NCBI RefSeq assembly: GCF_016464705.1
Contig: NZ_JAEHOB010000004.1
Span: 1-64,000, forward strand
DNA length: 64,000 nucleotides
Source: Qaidamihabitans albus
GTDB lineage: Bacteria; Actinomycetota; Actinomycetes; Mycobacteriales; Pseudonocardiaceae
Direction: 5' to 3'
Position numbers and translations under genes: made by a program. Below the pieces are notes generated by a model. That model saw only the letters and a list, made by a program, of their open reading frames with translations, was not told where the DNA came from and ran no database searches. Positions 45,193-53,054 of this stretch are shown here, piece after piece (position 1 is the stretch's first letter; every line of letters begins with the position of its first letter).

Positions 45193-46373
45193 CTACGCCA
45201 CTTGAGTGATCTCTTGGAGCGCCGCCCGCACTTGCTTCGACTGCCGGTATGGAGCCAACAGCTTGGCTGCTTGCCTGGCGGTCTGGATGGCCCGGGCGGA
45301 CGGGGCGTCCTCGATCAACGATACGACGTTCTGGGTCACGGGACACGCTTCGTCGATCTCATGGTCTGAGTCAGCGCAAGCATGAGGTGAGCTGCACAGA
45401 GCGACTGGTCTCGCACCAGCTCCGTGGGCCAGTGGTTCAGCGCGGTCTGGCATGCGTCCACAGCCTTCTCAGGGCGGCCGAGACTGATCCAGCACCGTGC
45501 GGCTTCCATTTCCACGTACGCTGGCGTGCAGTACTCGCCCAGGCTCGATGGAGCCTGCTTCTCCGCCGTGTCGAGAGCTATCTCGAGTAGCAGCTCGGCG
45601 TCCCTCGCCTTCGCGCACGCGGCTGTAGCCAATGCTTGCTGCTTGTAGCAGACAGGGAGCAGTTCGGGAGCGACCCGCTGCGCCAGCTCGACGGACTCGG
45701 TAGCTACCGCCAGTGCCTCTCGTCCTCGACCGAGATCTTCCAAGATTGCGCTCTTGCGCATCAGGCAGTAGGCGGATACCGCCAGATCGTTTGAGACCTT
45801 CGCCAGGTCAACTGCCTTATTCGTCCAGTCAAGCGCATCTTTCAGCTGTGTGCTGTCCTGCAGCAGCCATCCCGTGAACTCGTTGAACCGCGCTGCCAGT
45901 CTGAACACTTCAAGCGGCGCGCGCTCACCCGACCGGTTGATGAGCCGCGTCAAATCGGAAGCCTGGGCTTCCGCGGTACCCACCACGAAGCTGGGGCCGA
46001 GCAGGTTGTCTGCCACGACGTGCTGAGCGAGCTGATCGGTGAAGTATTGCTGGAACGCAGGCTGCTCCAATGCACGTGAACCTGCTCGCCGAGCCAGCGT
46101 CTGGAGCGCGCCCTCTGCTGGGTCGGTCGCATACCCTTCGTCGGTTTCGAAGCCGAGAGCTGGCGCAGGGAGTCCGTAGATCGATTCCAGAAGTGACCGG
46201 TACATCGAGTCTGGCTGCCGGTGTCCGTTCTCCCACTTCGAGATCATCACCCGCAGACTGGTCTTGTCCGGCAGCTTCAGCCCGGTCTTCGAAGCTTCAG
46301 CGTAAAGGCGCATCTGTAGCTGCGTGACAGACCAACCTCTGAGGTTGCGCGCCTCCTTCATCGGGTGCACCAC
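45193..46373 (-). CDS. XRE-type regulator with TPR-like domain (C-terminal frameshift)
   Basis: N-terminal helix-turn-helix (GWSVTQLQMRL...TSLRVMISKWENGHRQPD) followed by a helical TPR-like domain (LAKVSNDLAVSAYCLMRKSAILEDLGRGREALA). The main frame stops at 45336, but the expected C terminus (DHEIDEACPVTQNVVSLIED...KLLAPYRQSKQVRAALQEI) continues in the next frame to 45193, so one base is gained or lost near 45370. GTG 46373 has AGGAG five bases upstream. The gene diverges from the SCO3933-like gene across a palindromic operator; likely repressor of the transfer functions. Confidence 0.8.
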
Positions 46374-46447
46374 GATGGCTCCTCCCTGCGCCGATCGGTA
46401 CACGGTGGGCGGACCATTTTCCCACTCCTCTTTTCATCCGTCCAGAC

Positions 46448-46466
46448 GTAACTCGAATCGAGTTAC
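46448..46466. promoter_or_regulatory. Palindromic operator between XRE and SCO3933-like genes
   Basis: GTAACTCG-AAT-CGAGTTAC, a perfect 8-base inverted repeat, with a further GTTAC at 46472-46476. Position in the divergent promoter gap of the element's control gene makes it the prime binding site for the XRE regulator. Confidence 0.65.
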
Positions 46467-46585
46467 CCCTAGTTACCTGGCGTCTCTTTTTCAGTTGTTG
46501 CGGCCCCGTCAACCTTGTCTTGCGTACCGAAAAATTCGGTCGCGAAGTGAATCGACAACACCTCTTATTTGGGAGGACCGTAGTT

Positions 46586-46936
46586 ATGGATCTGATGATC
46601 GACACCACGGGTGTGAAGTTTCAGGTGGCGAGGTCGTTTGAGCCTCGCCTGGACAAGGATGGGAACCAGCGGCGGGATAAGCAGGGTGGTACGAATCTGC
46701 CTCTGCATGCCGTGCAGCTCGTTGCCTGGACAACGGACGGATCGGAGACTGTGCTGGTCACGGTGGCGACGGACAACCCGCCTCAGTTGACGCAGCGGCA
46801 GTCGGTGACGATCGAGCGTCTGCAGGCCATGCCGTGGATTGACGGCAGTGGAAAGCCGAAGGTCGCGTTCCGCGCTCGTGCTGTGGTCCCGGTTCCGACT
46901 GGGAACTCGTCGCGGTCTGGCAAGGCTGAGTCCTGA
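46586..46936 (+). CDS. SCO3933-family regulatory protein
   Basis: 116 residues: MDLMIDTTGVKFQVARSFEPRLDKDG...QLVAWT...VLVTVATDNPPQLTQRQSVTIERLQAMPW. This beta-rich small protein family is a regular neighbour of TraB/FtsK genes in AICEs. ATG 46586 follows GGGAGGA; the upstream open frame lacks a site. First gene of the long rightward transfer/replication operon. Confidence 0.75.
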   Translation: MDLMIDTTGVKFQVARSFEPRLDKDGNQRRDKQGGTNLPLHAVQLVAWTTDGSETVLVTVATDNPPQLTQRQSVTIERLQAMPWIDGSGKPKVAFRARAVVPVPTGNSSRSGKAES

Positions 46937-46977
46937 TCACTTGCACACCCTTCATTCCGGCACGTGATCGGAGAATC

Positions 46978-47295
46978 ATGTCTGGTATCGAACTGAGCGC
47001 TCCAGGTATGTCAACTGATGATCTTTACGCAACAAGTGATCGCTACTTCGTTGCGGTGACGAACTTGGGAAAGCTTGTGGATCGCGTTGCCCAGTGGGTA
47101 ACAGAGTCCACGACCGACGAGGAGCGCGCCCATTTGTGGGACCAGTACTCGGGTTTGTGCCGTGACTACACGGTGCTGATGTCCTGGTACCAAGTGTGTT
47201 TCGCAGCGGCCGTGTTCTCCGAAACCGGCAGTGAACTGAAGACCGTCACGGTCGACGGCCTCCAGTTCACCGGAGCGATCCTGACAGATCGCTAA
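46978..47295 (+). CDS. Hypothetical protein
   Basis: 105 residues, ATG 46978. Mostly helical (DLYATSDRYFVAVTNLGKLVDRVAQWVTEST, LMSWYQVCFAAAVFSETG); no transmembrane segment or known motif. Between the SCO3933-like gene and the membrane protein, so part of the element's transfer operon. Function unknown. Confidence 0.6.
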   Translation: MSGIELSAPGMSTDDLYATSDRYFVAVTNLGKLVDRVAQWVTESTTDEERAHLWDQYSGLCRDYTVLMSWYQVCFAAAVFSETGSELKTVTVDGLQFTGAILTDR

Positions 47296-47406
47296 CCCCT
47301 TGCACAGAAGTTGGTGGCCACAGGGCCGGACATGTGATCTCGATACCGAGTGAAACCGGCCCTGTGCCCACATCAATTCATTTGCTTACTCACGTGGAGG
47401 TGAGTC

Positions 47407-48210
47407 ATGGCTAAATCCAGTACTTTCCGCCGCGGTGGGCGAGTTCGCCAGTCCGCACGGACCGGCGCGTTCGAATTCATCATGCGCCCACAGCGCACCT
47501 GGATCGGCACGGTGGTCGGTCGCATCATCCGCGCTCGCGTGGAACTCTGCCTTGCCCTCTGTGTGGGCCTCATCTACTGGTGGCTGTCTGCCAAGCTGCC
47601 CACCTGGGGCCTGTGGACGATCCTCATCGGGATCGTGCTGCTGGTGCTGGTGGTCAAACCGGCTCGCCGGTATGTGACCCGCCGCTATTGGTGTGTCTTC
47701 TCGCGGCATCGCGCACGCGCATGCTTTCGCAGTACTTGGACGATGACCTACGACGGCACCCTGCCGTATCTGATCTGGTCACGGCCGACCTCAGTCGGGG
47801 AGCGCATCCGAGTATGGCTGCCCGCCGGCCTGTCGGTCAACGACATCGAACGGGTGGCGGACAAGCTCGCTGTGTCCTGCTGGGCACGAGAGTGCCGCAT
47901 CGAACCCAGCCGCAAGCGTGCCGCCTCGCTGGTCGTGCACATCGTGCGCCGAGACCCCTTGGAGTCGGCCCAGCTGGCCCCGGACGTGCTCGACCACGTC
48001 CACCCGGCCCAACCCGACGACGCCAACACGGTGCCCCTGCCCCGACGTGAAGACGTCGAGGTCAGCACACCGCAGCCGAGCCGTGCCAGTAGCAACGGGA
48101 CGCCTCGCTCGGAGCGCGCCAAGAAACCCAACAGCAACGGTGCCGTACCTCCACCGGTCGTGGAGGGGTTCGGCGGAATGGACGTGAGTGACTATGTCGA
48201 TCTCGACTAA
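47407..48210 (+). CDS. Two-helix membrane protein preceding TraB-like ATPase
   Basis: 267 residues. ATG follows a strong GGAGGTGAG. Basic N terminus, two adjacent membrane helices (VELCLALCVGLIYWWLSA and LWTILIGIVLLVLVV), then a cytoplasmic domain (TYDGTLPYLIWSRPTSVGERIRVWLPAGLSVNDIERVADKLA) and a proline-rich tail. It resembles the membrane-anchoring front part of FtsK/TraB translocases made as a separate chain; overlaps the ATPase gene by 23 bases. Confidence 0.7.
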   Translation: MAKSSTFRRGGRVRQSARTGAFEFIMRPQRTWIGTVVGRIIRARVELCLALCVGLIYWWLSAKLPTWGLWTILIGIVLLVLVVKPARRYVTRRYWCVFSRHRARACFRSTWTMTYDGTLPYLIWSRPTSVGERIRVWLPAGLSVNDIERVADKLAVSCWARECRIEPSRKRAASLVVHIVRRDPLESAQLAPDVLDHVHPAQPDDANTVPLPRREDVEVSTPQPSRASSNGTPRSERAKKPNSNGAVPPPVVEGFGGMDVSDYVDLD

Positions 48211-49045
48211 CCAGCACAACCACGGCGGTACCCCTTCCCGTGGCAGGACCGCCCCCACAGTCCCCGTAGCGGGACTGTCGATCTACGACCCGATGCACTT
48301 CGGCGTCGACGAGTACGGCCAACCCGTGCGTGTCACTGTGGCCTACAAGAACCTCATCGCCGGAGGCGAGCCCGGCTCGGGCAAGTCCTCGCTGGTGAAC
48401 ACCATCGTCGCCCACGGAGCCCTCTCCGCGGACTGCCGCTTGTGGCTCTTCGACGGCAAACAGGTCGAACTCGACCCCTGGCATCCGGTCGCGGACGTCT
48501 TCGTCGGCAACGACATGGACCTGGCCCTGGACAAGCTGCACGAACTCCAGCACGAGCTGGACATCCGCTACGCCATGCTCCGCCAGGCGGGCCGCCGCAA
48601 GATCACTCGTGACGACGGCCTCGACGCCATCCTGTTCGTCATCGACGAACTCGCCCTGTTCTCGGCCACCTACGGCAGCAAGGACCAGCGCGAAGACTTC
48701 GTGCGCCTGTTACGCGACATCGTCGCCCGTGGACGCGCCGCCGGGATCATCACCATCGCCGCCACCCAGCGGCCCAGCGCCGACATCATCCCCACCAGCC
48801 TGCGGGACCTCTTCGGCTACCGGGTCGCGTTCCGCTGCACCACCGATTCCAGCTCCGACATCATCCTGTCCGTCGGATGGGCCACCGAGGGCTACTCCGC
48901 CAAGACCATCGACCCTACCGCAGCCGGTGTCGGCTGGCTGCTCGCCGAAGGCGGCATCCCGCAACGATTCAAAGCCGCCTACCTCAGCGACTCCGACATC
49001 CGCGCCATCGTCGCCTTCACCCGCGACCTGCGCCGTTCCGCGTGA
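48188..49045 (+). CDS. FtsK/SpoIIIE-type DNA translocase (TraB-like)
   Basis: 285 residues, only the motor core. Walker A GEPGSGKS (60-67), DGKQVELDPW, Walker B ILFVIDELALFS, and RGRAAGIITIAATQRPSADIIP before the arginine-finger region. In AICEs this hexameric pump moves double-stranded element DNA between hyphae. It lacks its own membrane part, probably supplied by the preceding protein. GTG 48188 or ATG 48194. Confidence 0.85.
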   Translation: MTMSISTNQHNHGGTPSRGRTAPTVPVAGLSIYDPMHFGVDEYGQPVRVTVAYKNLIAGGEPGSGKSSLVNTIVAHGALSADCRLWLFDGKQVELDPWHPVADVFVGNDMDLALDKLHELQHELDIRYAMLRQAGRRKITRDDGLDAILFVIDELALFSATYGSKDQREDFVRLLRDIVARGRAAGIITIAATQRPSADIIPTSLRDLFGYRVAFRCTTDSSSDIILSVGWATEGYSAKTIDPTAAGVGWLLAEGGIPQRFKAAYLSDSDIRAIVAFTRDLRRSA

Positions 49046-49124
49046 ATTCGCGGCACCCCTGAATCCCATTTTCCGAACGCACGAATAGATCAACCGCTAT
49101 TCGCAGTACAGGAGGAGTGCGCCC

Positions 49125-49370
49125 ATGACCGTCTACGGACTGTTCTACGGCGGCAATTCCTGCAGCCCGCCCGATCCGGAGAAAGACCTCGAAGTCTTCC
49201 CCAACCTGCGGGCCGTCACTGACGCGCTGCGCGAACGCTACAACTCCAACGGGCATTGGTTGTGCGATCACGCCTTCGCCGACGGCCGTATCGAACATGT
49301 TGCCCACCTGGCCGACCACGCGGCGGAAATCCAGGTCTTCTTGAGCGATCCCCCGCCAATGCGGCGGTGA
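49125..49370 (+). CDS. Hypothetical protein
   Basis: 81 residues, ATG 49125 with AGGAGGAG close upstream. Contains AVTDALRERYNSNG and HAFADGRIEHVAHLADHAAEIQVFLSD; resembles small AICE proteins that are found next to TraB, without known role. Confidence 0.6.
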   Translation: MTVYGLFYGGNSCSPPDPEKDLEVFPNLRAVTDALRERYNSNGHWLCDHAFADGRIEHVAHLADHAAEIQVFLSDPPPMRR

Positions 49371-49449
49371 CTTCTACCCGGACCGCCGAGCGTTCTTCGG
49401 CCCTCGCGGCGGCATCCGCACCGAACCCTGCTGAAAGGACGTGACCACC

Positions 49450-49641
49450 ATGCGACCTGCTGTTCTCGGAATCGCCGTGTTCTGCCTCCTCGGCTTCCTC
49501 TCGGCGATCTTCCCCATCGTGAACACGATCATGACCACCATCGCCCTGCTGGTACTCCTCATCGGCGGCGGTCTCACGGCCCTGGTGCTGATCGACCTCA
49601 ACCGGCCGATCCACCGCGAGAAGACCGGGAAGTCACCATGA
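49450..49641 (+). CDS. Small membrane protein
   Basis: About 63 residues from ATG 49450 (AAAGGA ten bases before) with two hydrophobic helices (PAVLGIAVFCLLGFLSAIFP and TIALLVLLIGGGLTALVLI). Possibly a spread (Spd)-like transfer protein, by location and topology only. GTG 49441 is an alternative start. Confidence 0.55.
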   Translation: MRPAVLGIAVFCLLGFLSAIFPIVNTIMTTIALLVLLIGGGLTALVLIDLNRPIHREKTGKSP

Positions 49642-49898
49642 TCGCCCGGTTCACCGACGAGTACCTCACCTGGGCCATCCACCAACTCCGCATCGGGCGC
49701 AAGTCCCACATGCCCGGTATCCGAAGGTACCCGGACTGCAAGACCTACTACCCGGACGACTACACCGGCATCATCTGGTGCCGCGACTGCCGGGAACACC
49801 ACGACCGCCTCTGCATCCACTGCCGCACCCGCTTCTCTGGGGATCTTGACGGCAACCGGTTGTGCCAGTCATGCCGCAGCCAACACGCACTGTTCTGA
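49638..49898 (+). CDS. Small cysteine-rich (zinc-ribbon-like) protein
   Basis: 86 residues; the ATG overlaps the previous stop (ATGA). Three CxxC pairs (CRDC, CIHC, CQSC) suggest two zinc knuckles. Such small proteins are usual in AICE operons; role unknown. Confidence 0.6.
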   Translation: MIARFTDEYLTWAIHQLRIGRKSHMPGIRRYPDCKTYYPDDYTGIIWCRDCREHHDRLCIHCRTRFSGDLDGNRLCQSCRSQHALF

Positions 49899-49912
49899 CC
49901 CTCCTTGCGGCT

Positions 49913-49980
49913 TTCGCCCGCGACTCTCACCACCAGGCCCAAGATTCACGCATTTCTCCGCCTGGTGATGGGGGTGACGG
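49913..49980 (+). ncRNA. Intergenic hairpin repeat 1 of 3
   Basis: Conserved block CGCGACTCTCACCACCAG at left, CCTGGTGATG-GGGGTGACGG at right; CACCACCAGG (49928-49937) pairs with CCTGGTGATG (49961-49970). It starts 15 bases after one gene and ends 43 before the next. Repeated at 51028 and 52164. Confidence 0.6.
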
Positions 49981-50023
49981 ACGAATGCCTCGCCCGTCAA
50001 TCCGACACACAACGGAGGCCGAT

Positions 50024-50422
50024 ATGACCGACGACTATCCCGCACGCAAGCTCGACCGTGCCTGTGATGCGGTCTATCAAGCCCAGCAACGTCTGTTCGC
50101 TCATCGCCGCAATAAGACGATTATCGTCCCGGATCTGTATCCGTTTCTCGGCGGTCTGGTTGCACTGTTGGGCAACATCCGCGATTTCCTGGACACCTTT
50201 CCCGATCTCCTGGCGTTCGACCCCGGCGACCACTACGGCTCAGCCGGGCTCAACCCACGAGAGTCCCTTGGACACGCGGACTCCGCATTGCGCGACCTCG
50301 ACGCATCCCTGGACACCGCCGAGCGGCACCTCAACACCGCCTGGGCCCACATCGGCCGCATCGGACTCAAGACCGACGAAACCCCATGGATCGCAAAGGA
50401 GCCTGATCATGGACAAGCTTGA
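50024..50422 (+). CDS. Hypothetical protein
   Basis: 132 residues from ATG 50024, with CGGAGG before it; upstream in-phase DNA is the hairpin repeat. All-helical (KLDRACDAVYQAQQRLFAHRRN, SALRDLDASLDTAERHLNTAWAHIGRIG). No known family. Confidence 0.6.
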   Translation: MTDDYPARKLDRACDAVYQAQQRLFAHRRNKTIIVPDLYPFLGGLVALLGNIRDFLDTFPDLLAFDPGDHYGSAGLNPRESLGHADSALRDLDASLDTAERHLNTAWAHIGRIGLKTDETPWIAKEPDHGQA

Positions 50423-50690
50423 TCTGCTGAAACAGGCCAACGCCCTCGGTGAGAACCACGGCTGGAGCCACGCGAGTTTCTGCACCGCCTACGGCTGGCC
50501 CGAATCTGGCGACGACACCATCCTCACCGGACGCACACCCCTCCAGCTTCTCGACTACCTGCTCGCTGGAGACGTCGTCGAAACCACGGCTGCCGAGTAC
50601 CGCGCGCTCGCCTGTGACATGGCCGCGGAATACCTCTCCGGCTACGCCGATGGCATTCGCACCTACGAGCAGGAGGTCCGCGATGACTGA
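50409..50690 (+). CDS. Hypothetical protein
   Basis: 93 residues; ATG 50409 with AAGGAG nine bases upstream, overlapping the previous gene by 14 bases. Contains ANALGENHGWSHASFCTAYGWPESGDD and a helical end. Unknown. Confidence 0.55.
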   Translation: MDKLDLLKQANALGENHGWSHASFCTAYGWPESGDDTILTGRTPLQLLDYLLAGDVVETTAAEYRALACDMAAEYLSGYADGIRTYEQEVRDD

Positions 50691-51006
50691 CACGCGCCAC
50701 TCAGGCGATCTCGACGCGCTCTACCACTACCTGGCCACACTGCCGCTTGGCGAGGAGATCAGCGACGCCGCCGCTCGCACCATCGCCGCCCTCTACCACG
50801 GTGGCCAAGCCAGCTTCGGTTACAGCTTCGCCTCCACCGGCGCGATCACTGACCCCAGCGACATCTGGCGCGACCTGTTCGCCAGCACCTACCTCGAGCT
50901 ACCTCGCACGGAGCAAGAACTCGCCGACCGTCTCGGCACTTATCTCATCCGGTGCGGCCCACGGCCGCCCGTGCCCGGCTGGGCAGAACTCTGGATCAGG
51001 CCCTAG
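50683..51006 (+). CDS. Hypothetical protein
   Basis: 107 residues; ATG 50683 lies within the end of the preceding gene (8-base overlap, AGGAGG upstream). Helical N-terminal half, tryptophans near both ends (DIWRDLF, GWAELWIRP). Followed by hairpin repeat 2. Confidence 0.55.
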   Translation: MTDTRHSGDLDALYHYLATLPLGEEISDAAARTIAALYHGGQASFGYSFASTGAITDPSDIWRDLFASTYLELPRTEQELADRLGTYLIRCGPRPPVPGWAELWIRP

Positions 51007-51027
51007 CCCCTGCCTGTTCACCAGTTG

Positions 51028-51089
51028 CTCGACCGCGACTCTCACCACCAGCCCCGAGAGTCGTGGCCTGGTGGTGGGGGTGACGGCCG
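51028..51089 (+). ncRNA. Intergenic hairpin repeat 2 of 3
   Basis: CACCACCAG (51043-51051) pairs perfectly with CTGGTGGTG (51068-51076); flanks CGACCGCGACTCT and GGGGGTGACGGCCG are shared with the other copies. Lies 22 bases after one stop and 50 before the DUF932 start. Confidence 0.65.
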
Positions 51090-51139
51090 CACACCTGAGC
51101 CGTCAACACAGAAACCCCTACACAGAAAGGAAACCAGCC

Positions 51140-52135
51140 ATGGCACACGACCTCGAGACCTTCGAGGACGGCACCACCGCCTTCGTTACCGCGCGTCAGG
51201 ATGCCTGGCACCAACTCGGCACGGTCACCCGTGACTGCCTTACCGCCGAAGACGTCATGACCACCGCCTACCTCGGTGGCTGGAACGTCCGCCTACTTCC
51301 CCTCACCGCCGCCGAAGTCACCTCGGACGGCGTCACCACCCTGGAGGTGCCCGACCACTACGCGACCGTCCGTACCCACCCCAAGACCAGCAAGCCGGAA
51401 GTCCTGGCCGTGGTCGGCAAGGACTACACCGTCGTGCAGAACGAAGAACACTGCGAACTACTCAACCTGCTCGTCGACGAAGGCGGCGCCCACTTCGAAA
51501 CCGCCGGATCCCTGCGCGGCGGCCGCGAGACCTTCGTCACGATGAAACTCCCCAAGCACGTCACCATCGCCGGAACCGACGACATCGAGCTCTACCTCGC
51601 CGCGATGTCCAGCCACGACGGCACCACCGCCTGGCGCGTCATCGTCACCCCCGTGCGCATCGTCTGCGCCAACACCCAGCGCATGGCCCTGCACAGTGCC
51701 CGCGCCAGCTACAGCATCCGGCACACCAAATCCGCCCGCACCAAGATCAGCGAAGTCCGCACCGCGCTCGGCATCGTCTGGCAGTACTGCGACGCCTTCG
51801 AGACCGCCGCCGAGCACCTGATCCAGGAAACCCTCACGGATGCGCAGTTCAACGGCATCGTGGACCAGCTCTGGCCCTACGACCCCGACGATGAAGGCAA
51901 GCGCGCCGAGCGCAACCGCCAGCGCCGCACCAGCACCCTGCACCAGCTCTTCGCCGACACCGACACCAACAGCGCGATCCGTGGCACCCGCTGGGCAGGC
52001 TTGCAGGCCATCACCGAGTACCTCGACCACTATGCGCCCGCCAAGACACCGGACGCCCGCGCGCACCGCGTGCTGACCAGTCAAGCCCTCGGGGCCAAGA
52101 AGCAGACCGCCTACGAACTGCTCGCCGCGGCCTGA
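51140..52135 (+). CDS. DUF932 / phage-plasmid-like protein
   Basis: 331 residues. The TIGR03299-like pattern is clear: DAWHQLGTVTRDCLTAEDVM, VVGKDYTVVQNEEHCELL, FETAGSLRGGRETFVTMKLP, DIELYLAAMSSHDG and VCANTQRMAL. Common on actinobacterial plasmids, AICEs and phages; role unproven. ATG 51140 with AAAGGA upstream; the longer frame reads through the hairpin repeat and is rejected. Confidence 0.85.
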   Translation: MAHDLETFEDGTTAFVTARQDAWHQLGTVTRDCLTAEDVMTTAYLGGWNVRLLPLTAAEVTSDGVTTLEVPDHYATVRTHPKTSKPEVLAVVGKDYTVVQNEEHCELLNLLVDEGGAHFETAGSLRGGRETFVTMKLPKHVTIAGTDDIELYLAAMSSHDGTTAWRVIVTPVRIVCANTQRMALHSARASYSIRHTKSARTKISEVRTALGIVWQYCDAFETAAEHLIQETLTDAQFNGIVDQLWPYDPDDEGKRAERNRQRRTSTLHQLFADTDTNSAIRGTRWAGLQAITEYLDHYAPAKTPDARAHRVLTSQALGAKKQTAYELLAAA

Positions 52136-52163
52136 CCTCGCCACGAACCCACCGACGAACGGG

Positions 52164-52224
52164 TTCGACCGCGACTCTCACCACCAGACCGAGAACCCGC
52201 GCCTGGTGGTGGGGGTGACGGCCG
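52164..52224 (+). ncRNA. Intergenic hairpin repeat 3 of 3
   Basis: CACCACCAG (52179-52187) pairs with CTGGTGGTG (52203-52211) over a 15-base loop; the flanking CGACCGCGACTCT and GGGGGTGACGGCCG are identical to copy 2. Thirty bases before the next small gene. Confidence 0.65.
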
Positions 52225-52254
52225 ACACCGACCGTCCCAGGAAGGGAGAAACCC

Positions 52255-52428
52255 ATGCATTCCAAACGAATCGGAGCCCGACTGCTCGGCGCGTTCGTGC
52301 TCATCTTACTGCTGTTGTTCATCGTCAATCAGCCGCGCCAAGCCGCCGACACCACCGCCCATATCGGAGGTTGGCTCTCCGATGCAGGCAACGCCGTCGG
52401 CTCCTTTCTCACCACCATCTTCACCTGA
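52255..52428 (+). CDS. Small single-pass membrane protein (57 aa)
   Basis: ATG 52255 follows GGAAGGGAG. MHSKRIGARLLGAFVLILL begins a basic N terminus and one hydrophobic helix to LLFIV, then a short polar tail. Plausible small transfer- or stability-related membrane peptide; no family recognised. Confidence 0.5.
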   Translation: MHSKRIGARLLGAFVLILLLLFIVNQPRQAADTTAHIGGWLSDAGNAVGSFLTTIFT

Positions 52429-52464
52429 GCCGAAAACCATGTCACAGAAAGGAGAACCCAGCTC

Positions 52465-52785
52465 ATGACCACGACACTCGATCACACCGACGAGGCCACC
52501 GTGGACGCTCGTGGTGCGCCAATCTTCCTGTGGGGTCCCGGCTACTCGCTGACGGCCCACCAGGTTGTGGACGCCCTCGGCTCCTACCTGGCTACCTTCG
52601 GGGACAACTTCTACGCCGACGGCGTCAGCCCGCTGGACGCCATTCACGCCGAGGTCGTCTTCAACGGCGATCTCACCGGCTGGCTCGCCCGTCGTAGCCC
52701 CGAGGAGATCGCGACGATACGCGCTCGCGCTGAGCAGGTCGCCCGCGAGTTTTTCCACGGTCGTTTCCCCACCCTGCAGTGGTGA
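52465..52785 (+). CDS. Hypothetical protein
   Basis: 106 residues, ATG 52465 with AAAGGAG upstream. Has GPGYSLTAHQVVDALGSYLATFGDNFYADGVSPLDAI and a basic helix at the end. Stop overlaps the next start (GTGA). Confidence 0.6.
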   Translation: MTTTLDHTDEATVDARGAPIFLWGPGYSLTAHQVVDALGSYLATFGDNFYADGVSPLDAIHAEVVFNGDLTGWLARRSPEEIATIRARAEQVAREFFHGRFPTLQW

Positions 52786-53054
52786 CCACGATGCGTCCTG
52801 AGCAGCAACCGGGCGCCACCGCGATCGGCGTCAGCATGTTTGTGCCGGATCAGCTCGTGCACCTCACGGCCTTCCCGGCACCACCGGCCACCCGCTGGCC
52901 CGCCGAGGTCCGCCTCGACCGCACCGCCGCGCTCAACCTCACTCGCCAGCTCGCCGCCGCCCTGCGGTACTTCGGCACCACCTGGGTCGAGCTGTACCCG
53001 ACCGCCGACGACCTGCCCGACGAGACCCTGCGCTGGAGTCCGACCCGTCGATGA
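52782..53054 (+). CDS. Hypothetical protein
   Basis: About 90 residues from GTG 52782 (GTGA overlap) or ATG 52791; its TGA overlaps the Rep start (ATGA). VHLTAFPAPP...RLDRTAALNLTRQLAAALRYFGTTWVELYP. Tight coupling to Rep suggests a replication-linked role, by position only. Confidence 0.6.
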   Translation: MTTMRPEQQPGATAIGVSMFVPDQLVHLTAFPAPPATRWPAEVRLDRTAALNLTRQLAAALRYFGTTWVELYPTADDLPDETLRWSPTRR

